Positions 28,275 to 38,085 are shown, counted from the first letter of the stretch. The stretch: 64,000 nt of DNA from Chaetoceros tenuissimus (GCA_021927905.1 BLLK01000045.1:1674001-1738000); one strand, 5' to 3'. Numbers and translations: made by a program. The notes: generated by a model not told the origin, from the sequence alone.

Positions 28275-30575
28275 TTAAACTTCTTCCATCATATCATTTT
28301 TGTTTCTCTGTGAAGATGGCCGGTTTTGATACTTTTTAACAAGAGTTTTGAGAGTTTCAATTGAAACAAAAGTCGTCATTTCACGAATCTCAAATTCTTC
28401 AGGACTGTGAGCAATTCTTCCAATTGTTTTCATCTCTCCAAAGTTAAGCTCAGGTTCGCCTAAATAATTCAAAGCTTCATTCACTTCTCCGACCTGGATG
28501 TATCTATCACCACTGGTATCGACAAACTGGAAAAAAGTAGAAACAATATCATGAATCTTTTGCAATTCATAACTTAGTCGACAAAAAACAACCCATTCCT
28601 GCTTTGAAATCATGCCATTATTATCTATATCCAATAATGATAATGCTTTCCTTGCAGAAAATAATCCATCCTTTGCATTCATCCCAAGTTTTCCGAGAAG
28701 TTCTTCGAAGTCGTCGAAGGTAATATAGCCTTTCTGATGTTTCTTTTCCATATTTTCGAACATTTGCAAGGACTGTTGTCCAATTTTGTCTGTTTCTTCT
28801 ATTTCAATTTTCGTTTCAAAATTCATTGTACTATATAACTTGGTCAACACTTTTCTGGATCTATTGGAATTAGCAATTTTTCTATCACCTAACCCTTCTT
28901 CGTTGTTCGAGCGAAGGGCCTCCAAGAACAAATGGAATCCATCTCTCAAGAGTCTCACTCGTTTTAGATGATCTTCAGGAAAGGTAATGCTTTCCAATGG
29001 GACTCCAATAAAAGCTTTGGCATTACCTTGGCATAGGACAAATGAGATGATAACGAAACTAAATGGAAACGAATTCACCGGCAGCCCTGAAATCTGAAAC
29101 AAACTGGAAAGTGCTACTTGAAAAATCACAGTGAATAGTACTCCAAGAGCTGCTAATAAAATGCTCATTAGTGTAGGTACATAGAACACCAAAGTTCCGA
29201 TGAAGGTTAATGCCGAGCAATAACTGTACAGTCCGAGGTCAACTTCTTCAGCATTCAAACCTACCAATATGGATATTCCGGTGCCGAGTGCAGAACCGAC
29301 CAGGGCCGCAATAGCAATATGTCGAGAACATAGTGTCAACCCTGCAATAACAAGCGCTATTGCAAGAGGATCTGTGGTGAATACTATTTGACCAATTCCT
29401 CGAAGTACAATGCCCATGAAAGCAAAAGCATCAATGTTGTAGTCAGGAGTATCTTGTTCAATTGTGTAGGAGGGCAAAGATGGAGGTATGACTGCTCCGA
29501 ATTCAACATTAGCCATACCATTCGAAGCTAAAAGAGTTAATGATACTACAATGTCAAAAGGCAAAGTCATTGGTGAGATTTCGTAGGCCAAAAGGACCTT
29601 GCTCAGACTTGCAAATAAGATGACGCTCAAAATGGAGACAATCATAACACATGCAAGTATAACAGGCGAGTATCCTCCATGTACCTCCAAGCTATGAAAA
29701 GATGCAAGCCCAATTCCTATCAAAGCAGCATTGTAACCAAAAAGACCTGAAGAAATGAGCGCTTTTTCAAAACCAAAGGCTCTGGCAGATAATGTAGCTG
29801 ATAGAACTGCAAGAATACAGTGTACTGCGACTCTTGAGCTTTGGATGAACAATGCTGCCAAGATGAAAGCTCCAGATAAAGGATTGTTGCAGAAAAAAAT
29901 CTGACCAATGCCTCTCATGCACCAATCCATGTAAGTGAGAGGAGTCGTCACGAATGGAATATTTTCATGTTCAAGCCATTGATTCAGCCATGACATTGTC
30001 CCATCTATTGAATGCCATACAGTCTGAATGAAATTCACTTTGCCATTTTTCTCAGCATTCACACCAGCATGATGGTCGTTGAAGTACACGCTAAAAATAT
30101 CACAACTCAATCTTGTTGCTTCATCCAATTTTGTGTTGTCATAAAATGAAGGGGTAACATCCATCGCAGAAGATGATCCGATACTTCCCTCATTGTTTTC
30201 AATCAGTCTATCCCATAATTGAGATTTTCGCAGACTCATAGATTTTGCACATTCATCGGTATCTCTAGTAATTCTATTAGGATTAGCAGATGCATCAAAC
30301 CGCAGTGCCTGTTTCTGTAAAGTAGTAGACTTTCTCCATCCTTGAATCTCGTTGGTCTTGATGGTGGATGATCTCAAATCAGGTGCATTTGTAGCAGCAA
30401 CAATCGCACTATTTTTCCATGCTCTAGACTCATTCTTGTTAAGCTCATTCAAAGCGTTAGCATCATCAGAAAGAAAGTCCTCAAACTGCACGTTCTCCTT
30501 GATTTTATCTGAGTTATGTATAGGTCTTTCCTCCTCATTTGAAATATATGGAGTTTCATCTCTAGTAGTTTCCAT
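28275..30575 (-). CDS. SLC14-type urea transporter fused to EF-hand domains
   Basis: 766 aa, single exon. After a hydrophilic N-terminus of about 185 residues, a urea channel domain (about 195-535) shows the two-fold internal repeat of the UT family: RGIGQIFFCNNPLSG in the first half and RGIGQIVFTTDPLAI in the second, each followed by hydrophobic spans (about ten in all). UT proteins are trimeric channels passing urea down its gradient. The C-terminal part (about 600-730) has EF-hands. One loop is canonical (DIDNNGMISKQE, about 648-659), one is near-canonical (DTSGDRYIQVGE, about 684-695, Arg at the Gly position) and one upstream is degenerate (KKHQKGYITFDD). Calcium control of urea flux is the natural inference. 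Ordinary UT proteins have no EF-hands. Two GTACGTAC sites lie 254 and 385 bp upstream. Confidence 0.85.
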   Translation of the reverse strand: METTRDETPYISNEEERPIHNSDKIKENVQFEDFLSDDANALNELNKNESRAWKNSAIVAATNAPDLRSSTIKTNEIQGWRKSTTLQKQALRFDASANPNRITRDTDECAKSMSLRKSQLWDRLIENNEGSIGSSSAMDVTPSFYDNTKLDEATRLSCDIFSVYFNDHHAGVNAEKNGKVNFIQTVWHSIDGTMSWLNQWLEHENIPFVTTPLTYMDWCMRGIGQIFFCNNPLSGAFILAALFIQSSRVAVHCILAVLSATLSARAFGFEKALISSGLFGYNAALIGIGLASFHSLEVHGGYSPVILACVMIVSILSVILFASLSKVLLAYEISPMTLPFDIVVSLTLLASNGMANVEFGAVIPPSLPSYTIEQDTPDYNIDAFAFMGIVLRGIGQIVFTTDPLAIALVIAGLTLCSRHIAIAALVGSALGTGISILVGLNAEEVDLGLYSYCSALTFIGTLVFYVPTLMSILLAALGVLFTVIFQVALSSLFQISGLPVNSFPFSFVIISFVLCQGNAKAFIGVPLESITFPEDHLKRVRLLRDGFHLFLEALRSNNEEGLGDRKIANSNRSRKVLTKLYSTMNFETKIEIEETDKIGQQSLQMFENMEKKHQKGYITFDDFEELLGKLGMNAKDGLFSARKALSLLDIDNNGMISKQEWVVFCRLSYELQKIHDIVSTFFQFVDTSGDRYIQVGEVNEALNYLGEPELNFGEMKTIGRIAHSPEEFEIREMTTFVSIETLKTLVKKYQNRPSSQRNKNDMMEEV

Positions 30576-31353
30576 GGTGAACTAGACTCGTATATTTTCC
30601 AAAAGAAATGCGACAAAAACAGTTTATAAATGCAAACAATAAGATGGTGTGTTTGTGGTGGGGGGCTTGGGGCCTTGGTTGGGATAGTAAGGGTAACGGT
30701 GGATTAGTATTATTTGAAAACTACGTGCCATGTTTGCCTTCACACATTTTTCATTTTTATGATAAAGCTTCGAGTAGTTTGAATCTTGTTTTGTAAATTG
30801 AAGACAAAATTGATGGTCGTATGTTATTGTACGTACCTACGGGTAAGTTTAGGCATTAGAGACTACAATAGAGACTACTAGAGACAGTGCACAATGATAC
30901 TATAATAGTAATTTCTCCTTCATAGAATACAGACATACACACTCTTGCTACTGGAAGTCGTACGTACGTCTGTATTATTTTAATCGCATATTGCTCTTCT
31001 TTTTGAGCGATGGAGTTATCGCCTATGATGGAGATCATTATGAGTGTGGAATAAAAGCCTTTGAACTTTTATTATTTAAGAAGTATTATATTGTTTGTAG
31101 AAAAGTCTAGGATACCTTACAGCTAACGTGATCGTGATAACAGTACTGGGACAACGAAAAATGGTATCTTCTCCTTCGGTCAGTACCCGCATTGTGTCTC
31201 AACATCATGTTCTACGTGGAAAATCCCCTAGGAAAGCAATGACTTTCATCTTCTATCTAATAATGAGAAGAGAAGTACAAAAAATAGACGACCAATCCTT
31301 CAAAAGAGAAATTTCTAATGTTCTGTATTGAATGTAAATGTTATCTAATATTT
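30576..31353. other. Intergenic region with two GTACGTAC sites
   Basis: 778 bp upstream of the urea transporter gene and downstream of the COA7-like gene. Holds GTACGTAC at 30829-30836 and 30960-30967, and short direct repeats of AGAGACTAC near 30858-30885. Open frames here are short and without recognisable content. Confidence 0.45.
30829..30836. promoter_or_regulatory. GTACGTAC palindrome upstream of urea transporter gene
   Basis: Octamer 254 bp upstream of the ATG at 30575; a second copy follows at 30960-30967. Same motif as in other 5' flanks of the window. Role inferred. Confidence 0.35.
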
Positions 31354-32472
31354 CTAAGCATTACTTCCACCAAATCCAAATCCTCCAAATTTCTCTACAT
31401 AGTCTTCAGTCTTTGTCTGATAAAGTTTTGCCTTCTCTTCGTCCTTCTCAATACCTTCGTCACCTTGGGTATACATGACAGCAAGGTTATAGCAGCTAGG
31501 AGCATGACTTGAAACGTCACAAGATTTCTTCAACAAGCTCTCTGCTCTTTTCGGGTCTCTCTTGAGCGCTATTCTTTTATCATCACTGGTTTTTTCTCTA
31601 TTTTGTTCATTATTTCTTTGCTTGATAGCGGATAACCCCCTGGCCTCCATAGGAGAAACATTGTCAGCTTCATTGTTGACCAAATCTCCTCGCAATAACA
31701 TGGTAGCAAGTGTAAAACAACTCAGTGAGTCTCCATCATCGCAAACTCCCTGGAGAAGCTGACTAGCTTTATATGGATCATATGGAATTTTCTTGCCAAG
31801 AGATCCAGGATATGATGCGAGCATTTTTGCTTGCATCATGCAACTACCACCATGACCTGCTCGACATGCTCTATCGAACAACTGATAACCTTCATATCTA
31901 GAGAATTTCGTATTTCCCTTACCTGTCATTCTCATCTGAGCCAAGTTAAAACATGCAGGAGGATAAGCCTTTGATCTACCCCTATCCATAGAAACACCAT
32001 TTGCAGAAGTATCGTTACCTGGACGAAAACAAGTATTTTCATAAAGATGAGATGCTTCCTTGTGCTTTCTTAGAAATAAAGACAGGTATTCCGCTGTCGA
32101 GAAGCATGCAACCATCGGCCCTTTACCATTGTCGCATGCTTCGATATAGTCTTGTACTTGCTGAGAACTCTCTTCATCAATAATTGCGGGGAGCTCTGAG
32201 GCAATTTGATCAATCAAATCATATTCTTTCCCAGTTGGTGTAGGATAATCTGACTTTCCATCTAGATAATCAGCATCGTCGTCATCATCATCACCTAGAA
32301 GAATCGGAGTCTCAAGTGACTTTTTATTTGATTTCATTGGAAGTTCATCGTCATCATCGTCTACATTACTTATTTTGCTCACAGATTGACTCTTCTTGGT
32401 TTTTGGTGGAAGAACTGTTGTGATCTTTGCCGCAGATGAATCGTCTGAAGATGAAGATAGCGCCGATCCCAT
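31354..32472 (-). CDS. COA7: Cys-rich Sel1-repeat protein, COA7-like
   Basis: 372 aa, single exon. The C-terminal two thirds (about 120-360) is a row of Sel1/TPR-like helical repeats, each with a Cys pair: YIEACDNG...VACFSTAEY, ACFNLAQM, RACRAGHGGSCMMQAKM, GVCDDGDSLSCFTLATM, KSCDVSSHAPSCYNLAVM. The ending (EGIEKDEEKAKLYQTK...GFGFGG) matches that of COA7, a mitochondrial intermembrane-space factor for cytochrome c oxidase assembly whose repeats carry disulfides. The first 110 residues are Ser/Asp/Lys-rich with two poly-Asp tracts, not found in animal COA7. No presequence is visible, consistent with Cys-driven import. Related Hcp-like proteins are the alternative. The 5' flank contains a transposon insertion shared with the nucleoporin gene. 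Confidence 0.7.
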   Translation of the reverse strand: MGSALSSSSDDSSAAKITTVLPPKTKKSQSVSKISNVDDDDDELPMKSNKKSLETPILLGDDDDDDADYLDGKSDYPTPTGKEYDLIDQIASELPAIIDEESSQQVQDYIEACDNGKGPMVACFSTAEYLSLFLRKHKEASHLYENTCFRPGNDTSANGVSMDRGRSKAYPPACFNLAQMRMTGKGNTKFSRYEGYQLFDRACRAGHGGSCMMQAKMLASYPGSLGKKIPYDPYKASQLLQGVCDDGDSLSCFTLATMLLRGDLVNNEADNVSPMEARGLSAIKQRNNEQNREKTSDDKRIALKRDPKRAESLLKKSCDVSSHAPSCYNLAVMYTQGDEGIEKDEEKAKLYQTKTEDYVEKFGGFGFGGSNA

Positions 32473-32683
32473 TGTCTCAAAACTTGTATGGAACTATAGT
32501 AGATTCTCTATCAGTGCTTATTTTGTTGCGTAGCCAAGGATTTTACGCGTTTGTCACTATTGCTGTACCGACAGATGAAGGTAAACCTGTCAGATATAAC
32601 ACATCTCTCATTTTCAATAATTATTCAATTTTTTTCTTTTCATGGAGGATGGATGACTCATTTTTCCCCTTTTCGTTGGTGTA

Positions 32684-32691
32684 GAAAAAAG
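32684..32691. repeat. Target-site duplication, left copy
   Basis: GAAAAAAG directly left of the element; identical to the right copy at 33234-33241. Confidence 0.9.
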
Positions 32692-32714
32692 CAGAGGTCG
32701 GCGTGGAAGGATTT
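32692..32714 (+). repeat. Left terminal inverted repeat of the MITE
   Basis: 23 bp starting CAGAGGTCGGCG and ending AGGATTT; perfect reverse complement of 33211-33233. Confidence 0.93.
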
Positions 32715-33210
32715 GTGGAAGAATGTGTCCACATTGTGGAAGAATTTAGGCTGTCCACACACTTCCACAAGGTGGAAGATTAGAGTGATCTTCCACTCCA
32801 ATAGTGGACTTGGTGGACGAATACCCGCTAATTGACTATACTACTTTATGTATACATTATGACCAATGACAAAGTGAATAAAAGAACTTGAATGATACAT
32901 TTCCAGGCTATGTAGGAGTACTTGTACTCCAAATGAATAGAGAATTCATTAGAATTGTATTGAAAAGGGGAAAAATGGCAAAATTCATCTCAGAAACTGA
33001 AGAATCAGGACAATCTGCAAAGAAATAACTCGCTCATTTGAACTATTTTTAAAATTAGCTATAAAATAAATATTACATAATTATTTGATTTCCACATTAC
33101 TATTGATGTGGAAATATGTGGATATTTTCTTAATAATGTGGAAGATTAATCCACAATGTGGAAGAATAGAGTGACTGTGGAAGTGTTTCTCCACATGGCG
33201 GAAATATGAA

Positions 33211-33233
33211 AAATCCTTCCACGCCGACCTCTG
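33211..33233 (-). repeat. Right terminal inverted repeat of the MITE
   Basis: 23 bp, perfect reverse complement of the left terminal repeat at 32692-32714. Confidence 0.93.
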
Positions 33234-33241
33234 GAAAAAAG
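33234..33241. repeat. Target-site duplication, right copy
   Basis: GAAAAAAG directly right of the element; identical to 32684-32691. Confidence 0.9.
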
Positions 33242-33492
33242 GGTCTTGATATCAAGTAAGAGACACCCGACCTTATTTTGCTATCCCCCTTTTTGATCCG
33301 ACCACCCGACCACATTCAAAGCCACTGGTTTGCCGGTTTGCCTGTTTCTCTTTTCAACATCAAATTGATAGAAATGTTTACTAACATAGGTATCCTCTGT
33401 CTTCCAACAGCTTCAAAGATTTTATATTAGACTTTTCGTTTTCTGAGACATCAAGATAATACCTGGGATAGGCGCTAGGAAAAGAAAGTAAA

Positions 33493-35316
33493 ATGGGATT
33501 CAGTTTCGGTACAACACAAACTCCTGCGCCTGCACCATCCAGTGGTTTTTCATTTGGAGCTTCAACTACACCGGCTCCAGCTGCACCAGCACCAGCACCT
33601 GGAGGACTTTTTGGGTCTACTCCTGCCCCTGCATTTGGTGGATTTGGAGCTACATCTCCCGCTCCAGCCACGGGAGGATTGTTTGGATCAAAACCCGCTT
33701 CAGCACCTGCAGGAGGATTTGGAAGTACTGCATTCGGACCTTCAAATAATACTGCAAATGCTTCGCAAATTTCAGCATCTACTCCCTTCTCATCTTTGCC
33801 TCAGAATGCACAAAAAATGGTCGACGATATAAATAGTCTTGTTCACCAACACAATCAGACTATGGCATCAGTAACCACCATGCTTCCCTCTCTTTTGAAT
33901 AACTCTAGGCGTACCTCAGATGCGGATAAAGCAGCGGGTTCTTCAGAGTCCTCTAATACACAGACCAATATTGCACCTTTGACAAGAAAGATGCAACTGA
34001 CTCAAGATAAGCTTCAACAACTCAAACAAGAACTTGATGAAACCAAGCAAAAAGTTGAAAAGGTATCGGGAACATCTCAGAATCTGTACAAAGTTACCTA
34101 TGAATCTGCAATCTATCCTGTTCAAAGTATTGCTGCAAGAAATAATATCGCTCTGCCTCGAATTGAGAACCAACCTTCTACAGATATCAACAATAACAAT
34201 CAAAACTCATCTTCAACGACCAACTCTTCGCAACAGCCAAACACAGCTAATACTGCGACTAATAGCAATACTACAAACACCTCTATGCAACCAATTATTC
34301 AAAAACTGAATCAAATGCTAAATGAAAACTCTTCTCATGTGGATAGAGTAGAGGGTATGCCAAGTGTATACCTCTGGAATATGATACAGGATCTGAATCA
34401 AAGGCTCGTATTTCTGCATAAGAAACTCATGCGAATGAAGCAAGAACTTGAACGAAAATCGCAACAGACTCAAATGGAATTGGAGAATTTTGCGAATCTT
34501 TCCACCATGGAAGAACTATCTCTTGGAATCCAAATTCAGACAGAGAATTTAGTACGGGTAGCAGATATGGTGAGCAACCTCCAGACTCAACTAGAAATGG
34601 TGAAGGAAATGTACAAGCGCCAGTTGGTCAAAGATGGCATTCGAGGTCAAATGAGAATGTCTAATCTTAACAGAAATATGGGCATTGGTATTGGGGTAGG
34701 CCTTGGTATGGACGAGATCGTCCTAGGGGATGGAACCATGGATATGGATCCTTTTTACAAAGCCGATCAATTAGAGTTACAACAAGAGCAAAGATTAGAG
34801 TTGGAAGTCAGAAAACGAAATATCGAAGCAGCAGCTAACGTACAAGGTATGACGCCGCATGGAACTGTCAACCCAACGACAGGAGCTATTCAACCAGCTC
34901 CAGCGCCAGCGGGTGGACTATTTGGTTCAACTACTCCTGCTCCTGCCCCTGCATTTGGTGGATTTGGAGCTAGTCCTGCTCCTGCAGCAGCTACTGGAGG
35001 ATTATTCGGAGCACCAGCTCCTGCACCAGCCACGGGAGGATTATTCGGATCAACACCTGCTCCTGCACCAGCTACTGGAGGATTATTCGGATCAACACCT
35101 GCTCCTGCACCAGCTACTGGAGGATTATTCGGAGCACCAGCTCCTGCACCAGCCACGGGAGGATTATTCGGATCAACACCTGCTCCTGCACCAGCTACTG
35201 GAGGATTATTCGGAGCACCAGCTCCTGCACCAGCAGCCTCAGGAGGTTTGTTTGGAACTCCGGCCGCCACTCCAGCGACAAAATCGAAAAGAAGAGGTGC
35301 TGGTAGAAGACGATAG
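33493..35316 (+). CDS. NUP58: FG-repeat nucleoporin, Nup58-like
   Basis: 607 aa, single exon. FG and GLFG repeats flank a helical core, the layout of Nup58/Nup45 of the nuclear pore central channel. The N-terminal 90 residues have GFSFG and GGLFGS repeats spaced by Ala/Pro. The core (about 98-450) starts FSSLPQNAQKMVDDIN and contains long coiled-coil helices (LTRKMQLTQDKLQQL and VYLWNMIQDLNQRLVFLHKKL), with an Asn/Ser/Thr linker between. The C-terminal 120 residues are near-identical tandem GGLFG(S/A)(T)PAPAPAT units, ending in a basic KSKRRGAGRRR tail. It would bind Nup54 and Nup62 partners and transport receptors. Nup54 is an alternative, but the start of the core fits Nup58 better. Its 5' flank carries the MITE 252 bp upstream. 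Confidence 0.7.
   Translation: MGFSFGTTQTPAPAPSSGFSFGASTTPAPAAPAPAPGGLFGSTPAPAFGGFGATSPAPATGGLFGSKPASAPAGGFGSTAFGPSNNTANASQISASTPFSSLPQNAQKMVDDINSLVHQHNQTMASVTTMLPSLLNNSRRTSDADKAAGSSESSNTQTNIAPLTRKMQLTQDKLQQLKQELDETKQKVEKVSGTSQNLYKVTYESAIYPVQSIAARNNIALPRIENQPSTDINNNNQNSSSTTNSSQQPNTANTATNSNTTNTSMQPIIQKLNQMLNENSSHVDRVEGMPSVYLWNMIQDLNQRLVFLHKKLMRMKQELERKSQQTQMELENFANLSTMEELSLGIQIQTENLVRVADMVSNLQTQLEMVKEMYKRQLVKDGIRGQMRMSNLNRNMGIGIGVGLGMDEIVLGDGTMDMDPFYKADQLELQQEQRLELEVRKRNIEAAANVQGMTPHGTVNPTTGAIQPAPAPAGGLFGSTTPAPAPAFGGFGASPAPAAATGGLFGAPAPAPATGGLFGSTPAPAPATGGLFGSTPAPAPATGGLFGAPAPAPATGGLFGSTPAPAPATGGLFGAPAPAPAASGGLFGTPAATPATKSKRRGAGRRR
34900..35265 (+). repeat. Tandem 39/42-bp minisatellite coding GLFG repeats
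   Basis: At least seven units of 42 bp (GGLFGSTPAPAPAT) or 39 bp (GGLFGAPAPAPAT) stand in tandem, several nearly identical at DNA level (ATTATTCGGA and CTCCTGCACCAGC recur). Identity at silent positions suggests recent unequal exchange or gene conversion. The repeat also keeps a second forward frame and an antisense frame open, which are shadows. Confidence 0.85.
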
Positions 35317-36387
35317 GTCCTTGGACTATGCTAAATATTATAAACAACTTGTTTACATTCAATGAATTTTCCTTTAGAATTGAAGAATTGCAGTGTCGGT
35401 AGATGGAAAGAACAGGAAAAATTATTTGTTTAGTGTATTTGAAAGATTAGACTGCTGCATACAAAAAAATCAGAAGAATCAATCAGTTGGCTGCTTCTGG
35501 CTTGCTATTTCCAGTTCGACCACTTCACAATCAACTATGCCTATTCAGACTAAATGACTATGAACAATAATAGGTGGGCCTCTTTTGTGTTCTATTCATA
35601 AGCCCTTCACATCATGACCTCTCAAGTATCAAAAGACTAATGGCTTCATAGAAGAAAGCATACATATTTGAACAACTCCTTGTGCTCAAACTAAAAAAAG
35701 ACTAGACAAACATGCTACATTTAATCAAACACGATATTCTTCAGTCAATTGAGGTATATTTTTCATCGTTCCATATCCTTGAGTAAAAGAGATTGTTGCT
35801 GTTTACATTCGAGGTTTTATTCGTAGACATCTTACTGGATTCAATCTGTTCATGATATACCACAACTAAATTCATCAAAGGACATAGATCTTCTCGGTTA
35901 GAAGATCAAGGTACATTTGCAGGTTTGCAAAAAATCTATTTGAAAAAGAGCCATGGATGTAGCTGAAGAGGTTGAGAAATAAGAAGCAGAGCCACCGAAT
36001 GCTAACAAAAGTAGAACAAGCTGGTAGAGTCAAGACATTGTTTCCAACATTTGTCAAGAAACGAATAGCATCCAATGAAGCCAGAATACAAGCAATCCTT
36101 GTTAAAAGAAGGAACGTATTGCTCTCTTTTATAAATCAAAACTTGTGGATGCGCAGAAGCGCTGAGAAGAAAAGACCAGCCCTTAGTTTTCACAACTTGA
36201 ACCCTATCTAGGATTTGTTTACCTTGTAATGTACGTAGATTGTTTTGCCTAAATAATTTTGAATTTTTACATTTCTCCGCAAGTCGAATTCTTTTCCCTA
36301 TCGGCACTAACCTTGACATCGAGTGAACAAATAGACCCAAAGAGAGAGAAACTTGTCAATTCTTCTCCTGATTCCTAGATTCAAACA
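35317..36387. other. Long intergenic region, no supported gene
   Basis: 1071 bp. Overlapping frames at 35972-36211 (plus, non-ATG start) and 36002-36340 (minus) oppose each other; neither has recognisable domains and I do not call them. No transposon ends or RNA gene recognised. Confidence 0.45.
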
Positions 36388-38085
36388 ATGAAAGCAAAAA
36401 ATGAATCGCAAACGATATCTCGATGTGAAAATCTACAAGTCAAGGTAGCACACCTCTCTGTCGCATTACAAGACAAAGCAGAAACAATTGATATCTTACT
36501 TAATGCAATTGATAACAACGATACCTCTATCATTAAAGAAACAGAAGAAATCAACTCAAAATTTGTAGAGGAATTGGAAACTATACGATTGCAGAGTAAA
36601 GCAGCAGAAGAAGCATTAGTTCTGAAGCAATCAAAGTTACTTGAAGAAAAGAAACTCATTGAAGAAGCAATTCAAGAGGTTCTGGGGAAGAAGCAAAGTC
36701 TCGAGGCAAAACTATCTGTAGCGCAAAATGAATACAAAGTAAAATTTGAGCAAAAGCTTGTTGAGATGAAGGACGAATGGGATAGAGGAAGAGAAAAGAG
36801 GGAGCATGAATTTTTGGAAAGAAAGGTACAAAAGATTCGCAAATCTACCCTAGAGGCACTCCAGCCTCAAATACAAAGACTACTTGAAAAACAGCAGATA
36901 GAACTCGATGAATTGAAGCATGAAGAAGAAAGCAAAATGCATAGTGTAGAGCAGGAATTTGAGATAGAAAATGATGAACTTATAAGTGAATACAAACAAG
37001 CATCGGATCGTGATTTGTCGTTGGCATTGACAAAGAGGAAAAGCGATTGGCTGGAACAAATTTCATCACTAGAGGATGAGTATGAGTGCAAATTTGTTGA
37101 GCTTAGAAATGATGAGGATCGTTGTAAAAATAATTTCGTCTACAAAGAACTCATGAAAGAGCAAGTAATTCTTGAATCCAAGCATGATCGAGCCATGGAA
37201 AAATTGAGAAGACTTCGGGATGAGAGACAGAGCGACTTAAATAAGCAGTATGAGGAGAAACATATTGAGTTGAAACAGAAGCTCAAAGATGGTGTACAAG
37301 ATTTGAAAAAAGAAGACGACGATGTAAAGCATGTATGGAAGCAGGAACATACATGTGCTCTAAATGAAGATTTACAAAATCGCCTGTCGAAATTAAAACG
37401 AGAGTTGGAAGCCCAACGTGATGGATGTATTGAGAAAGAACTCTGGGCAAAACAGAAAGAGGAAACTCAAATAGATAGGAACTTTGAAAAGGAGAGAAAA
37501 GCCCTATGTAAACTGAAGGAGGTAGACTTGAAAGGAAAAATTGAATCTCTCGAGGAAGAAAGAAATTTGAAGAGAAACGAGTTAACAGCAAACTTTGCAG
37601 CTAAAAGGGGCATAGAGAATGATTTACAAGCAAGTAAAACTCGTTTAGATAATGCTCGCTCGAGGCTAGAAGAAGGGAAAATCAAGATATTTGAAATCAA
37701 GCGTCGAGGACGTGATAAGGAAGAAGAATTACGACTTCGTTTACTTGGTCTACACACAGAGTACAGTCAGTTGAAACACAAAGAAGCTAATGTCCATCAA
37801 GAGATAAAGTCACTAGAAGCAATTAATAATGGTCAAATGAGAAAGATGCAACTGGATTGTTTGGAAAAAAGTAATCAATCCAAACTAGAGCGTTTAGAAA
37901 GTGACGTCAAACTCGAACTACGCACTCTCGAGTCTAAAGGAACTGATTTAGATCTCATGATTCGAGTGGAAGAAGGGAAGATAGAAAAGTTACAGGAAGT
38001 ACTTTCGACATACCTAGTTAATACAAAGGAGGAGAAAAGCCAATATATACGAAGAAGATCATCTAGTAAATATGATACAAAATAA
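36388..38085 (+). CDS. Coiled-coil protein of unknown function
   Basis: 565 aa, single exon, almost wholly helical and rich in Glu, Lys, Arg and Leu. Heptads run from about 15 to 545 with few breaks. The C-terminus is basic (YIRRRSSSKYDTK). Charge is dense and alternates (ERKALCKLKEVDLKGKIE, EEERNLKRNEL), closer to single-helix or cytoskeletal rods than to enzymes. No globular domain, membrane segment or targeting peptide is visible. It is convergent with the membrane-PDZ gene with only 51 bp between stops. It could belong to basal-body, CEP164-like or SMC-hinge-less rod proteins; nothing decides this. Confidence 0.7.
   Translation: MKAKNESQTISRCENLQVKVAHLSVALQDKAETIDILLNAIDNNDTSIIKETEEINSKFVEELETIRLQSKAAEEALVLKQSKLLEEKKLIEEAIQEVLGKKQSLEAKLSVAQNEYKVKFEQKLVEMKDEWDRGREKREHEFLERKVQKIRKSTLEALQPQIQRLLEKQQIELDELKHEEESKMHSVEQEFEIENDELISEYKQASDRDLSLALTKRKSDWLEQISSLEDEYECKFVELRNDEDRCKNNFVYKELMKEQVILESKHDRAMEKLRRLRDERQSDLNKQYEEKHIELKQKLKDGVQDLKKEDDDVKHVWKQEHTCALNEDLQNRLSKLKRELEAQRDGCIEKELWAKQKEETQIDRNFEKERKALCKLKEVDLKGKIESLEEERNLKRNELTANFAAKRGIENDLQASKTRLDNARSRLEEGKIKIFEIKRRGRDKEEELRLRLLGLHTEYSQLKHKEANVHQEIKSLEAINNGQMRKMQLDCLEKSNQSKLERLESDVKLELRTLESKGTDLDLMIRVEEGKIEKLQEVLSTYLVNTKEEKSQYIRRRSSSKYDTK

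Larger units (their letters stand above)
32692..33233. mobile_element. Non-autonomous hAT-type MITE, 542 bp
   Basis: Perfect 23-bp terminal inverted repeats starting CAGAGGTCGG face each other at 32692-32714 and 33211-33233. They are flanked by a perfect 8-bp direct repeat GAAAAAAG at 32684-32691 and 33234-33241, the target-site duplication. An 8-bp duplication and a TIR starting CAGRG are the hallmarks of the hAT superfamily. No transposase frame is present, so it must move with an enzyme supplied elsewhere. About 130 bp inside each end are crowded with short GTGGAAG/CTTCCAC and CCACA motifs in both orientations, as expected for subterminal transposase-binding repeats. The middle is AT-rich. 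Identical TIRs and duplications indicate a recent insertion. Confidence 0.93.
32473..33492. promoter_or_regulatory. Divergent promoter region interrupted by a MITE
   Basis: The space between COA7-like (minus) and the Nup58-like gene (plus) is 1020 bp, of which 550 bp are the inserted element plus one copy of its target duplication. Without it the two starts would lie about 470 bp apart. Both native flanks (212 and 252 bp) remain intact. Confidence 0.5.

Noticed and set aside
30608-30796. G-rich plus-strand frame upstream of the urea transporter
   Set aside because: Only 62 codons, low complexity (WWGAWGLGWD), no supporting context.
34859-35365. Open frames in a second forward frame and antisense over the nucleoporin repeat
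   Set aside because: They arise from the 39/42-bp repeat and code only Leu/Gln or Ala/Gly/Pro repeats; shadows of the FG frame.
35972-36340. Opposed small frames between the nucleoporin and coiled-coil genes
   Set aside because: They overlap each other, one lacks an ATG start, and neither shows a domain, signal peptide or splice context.
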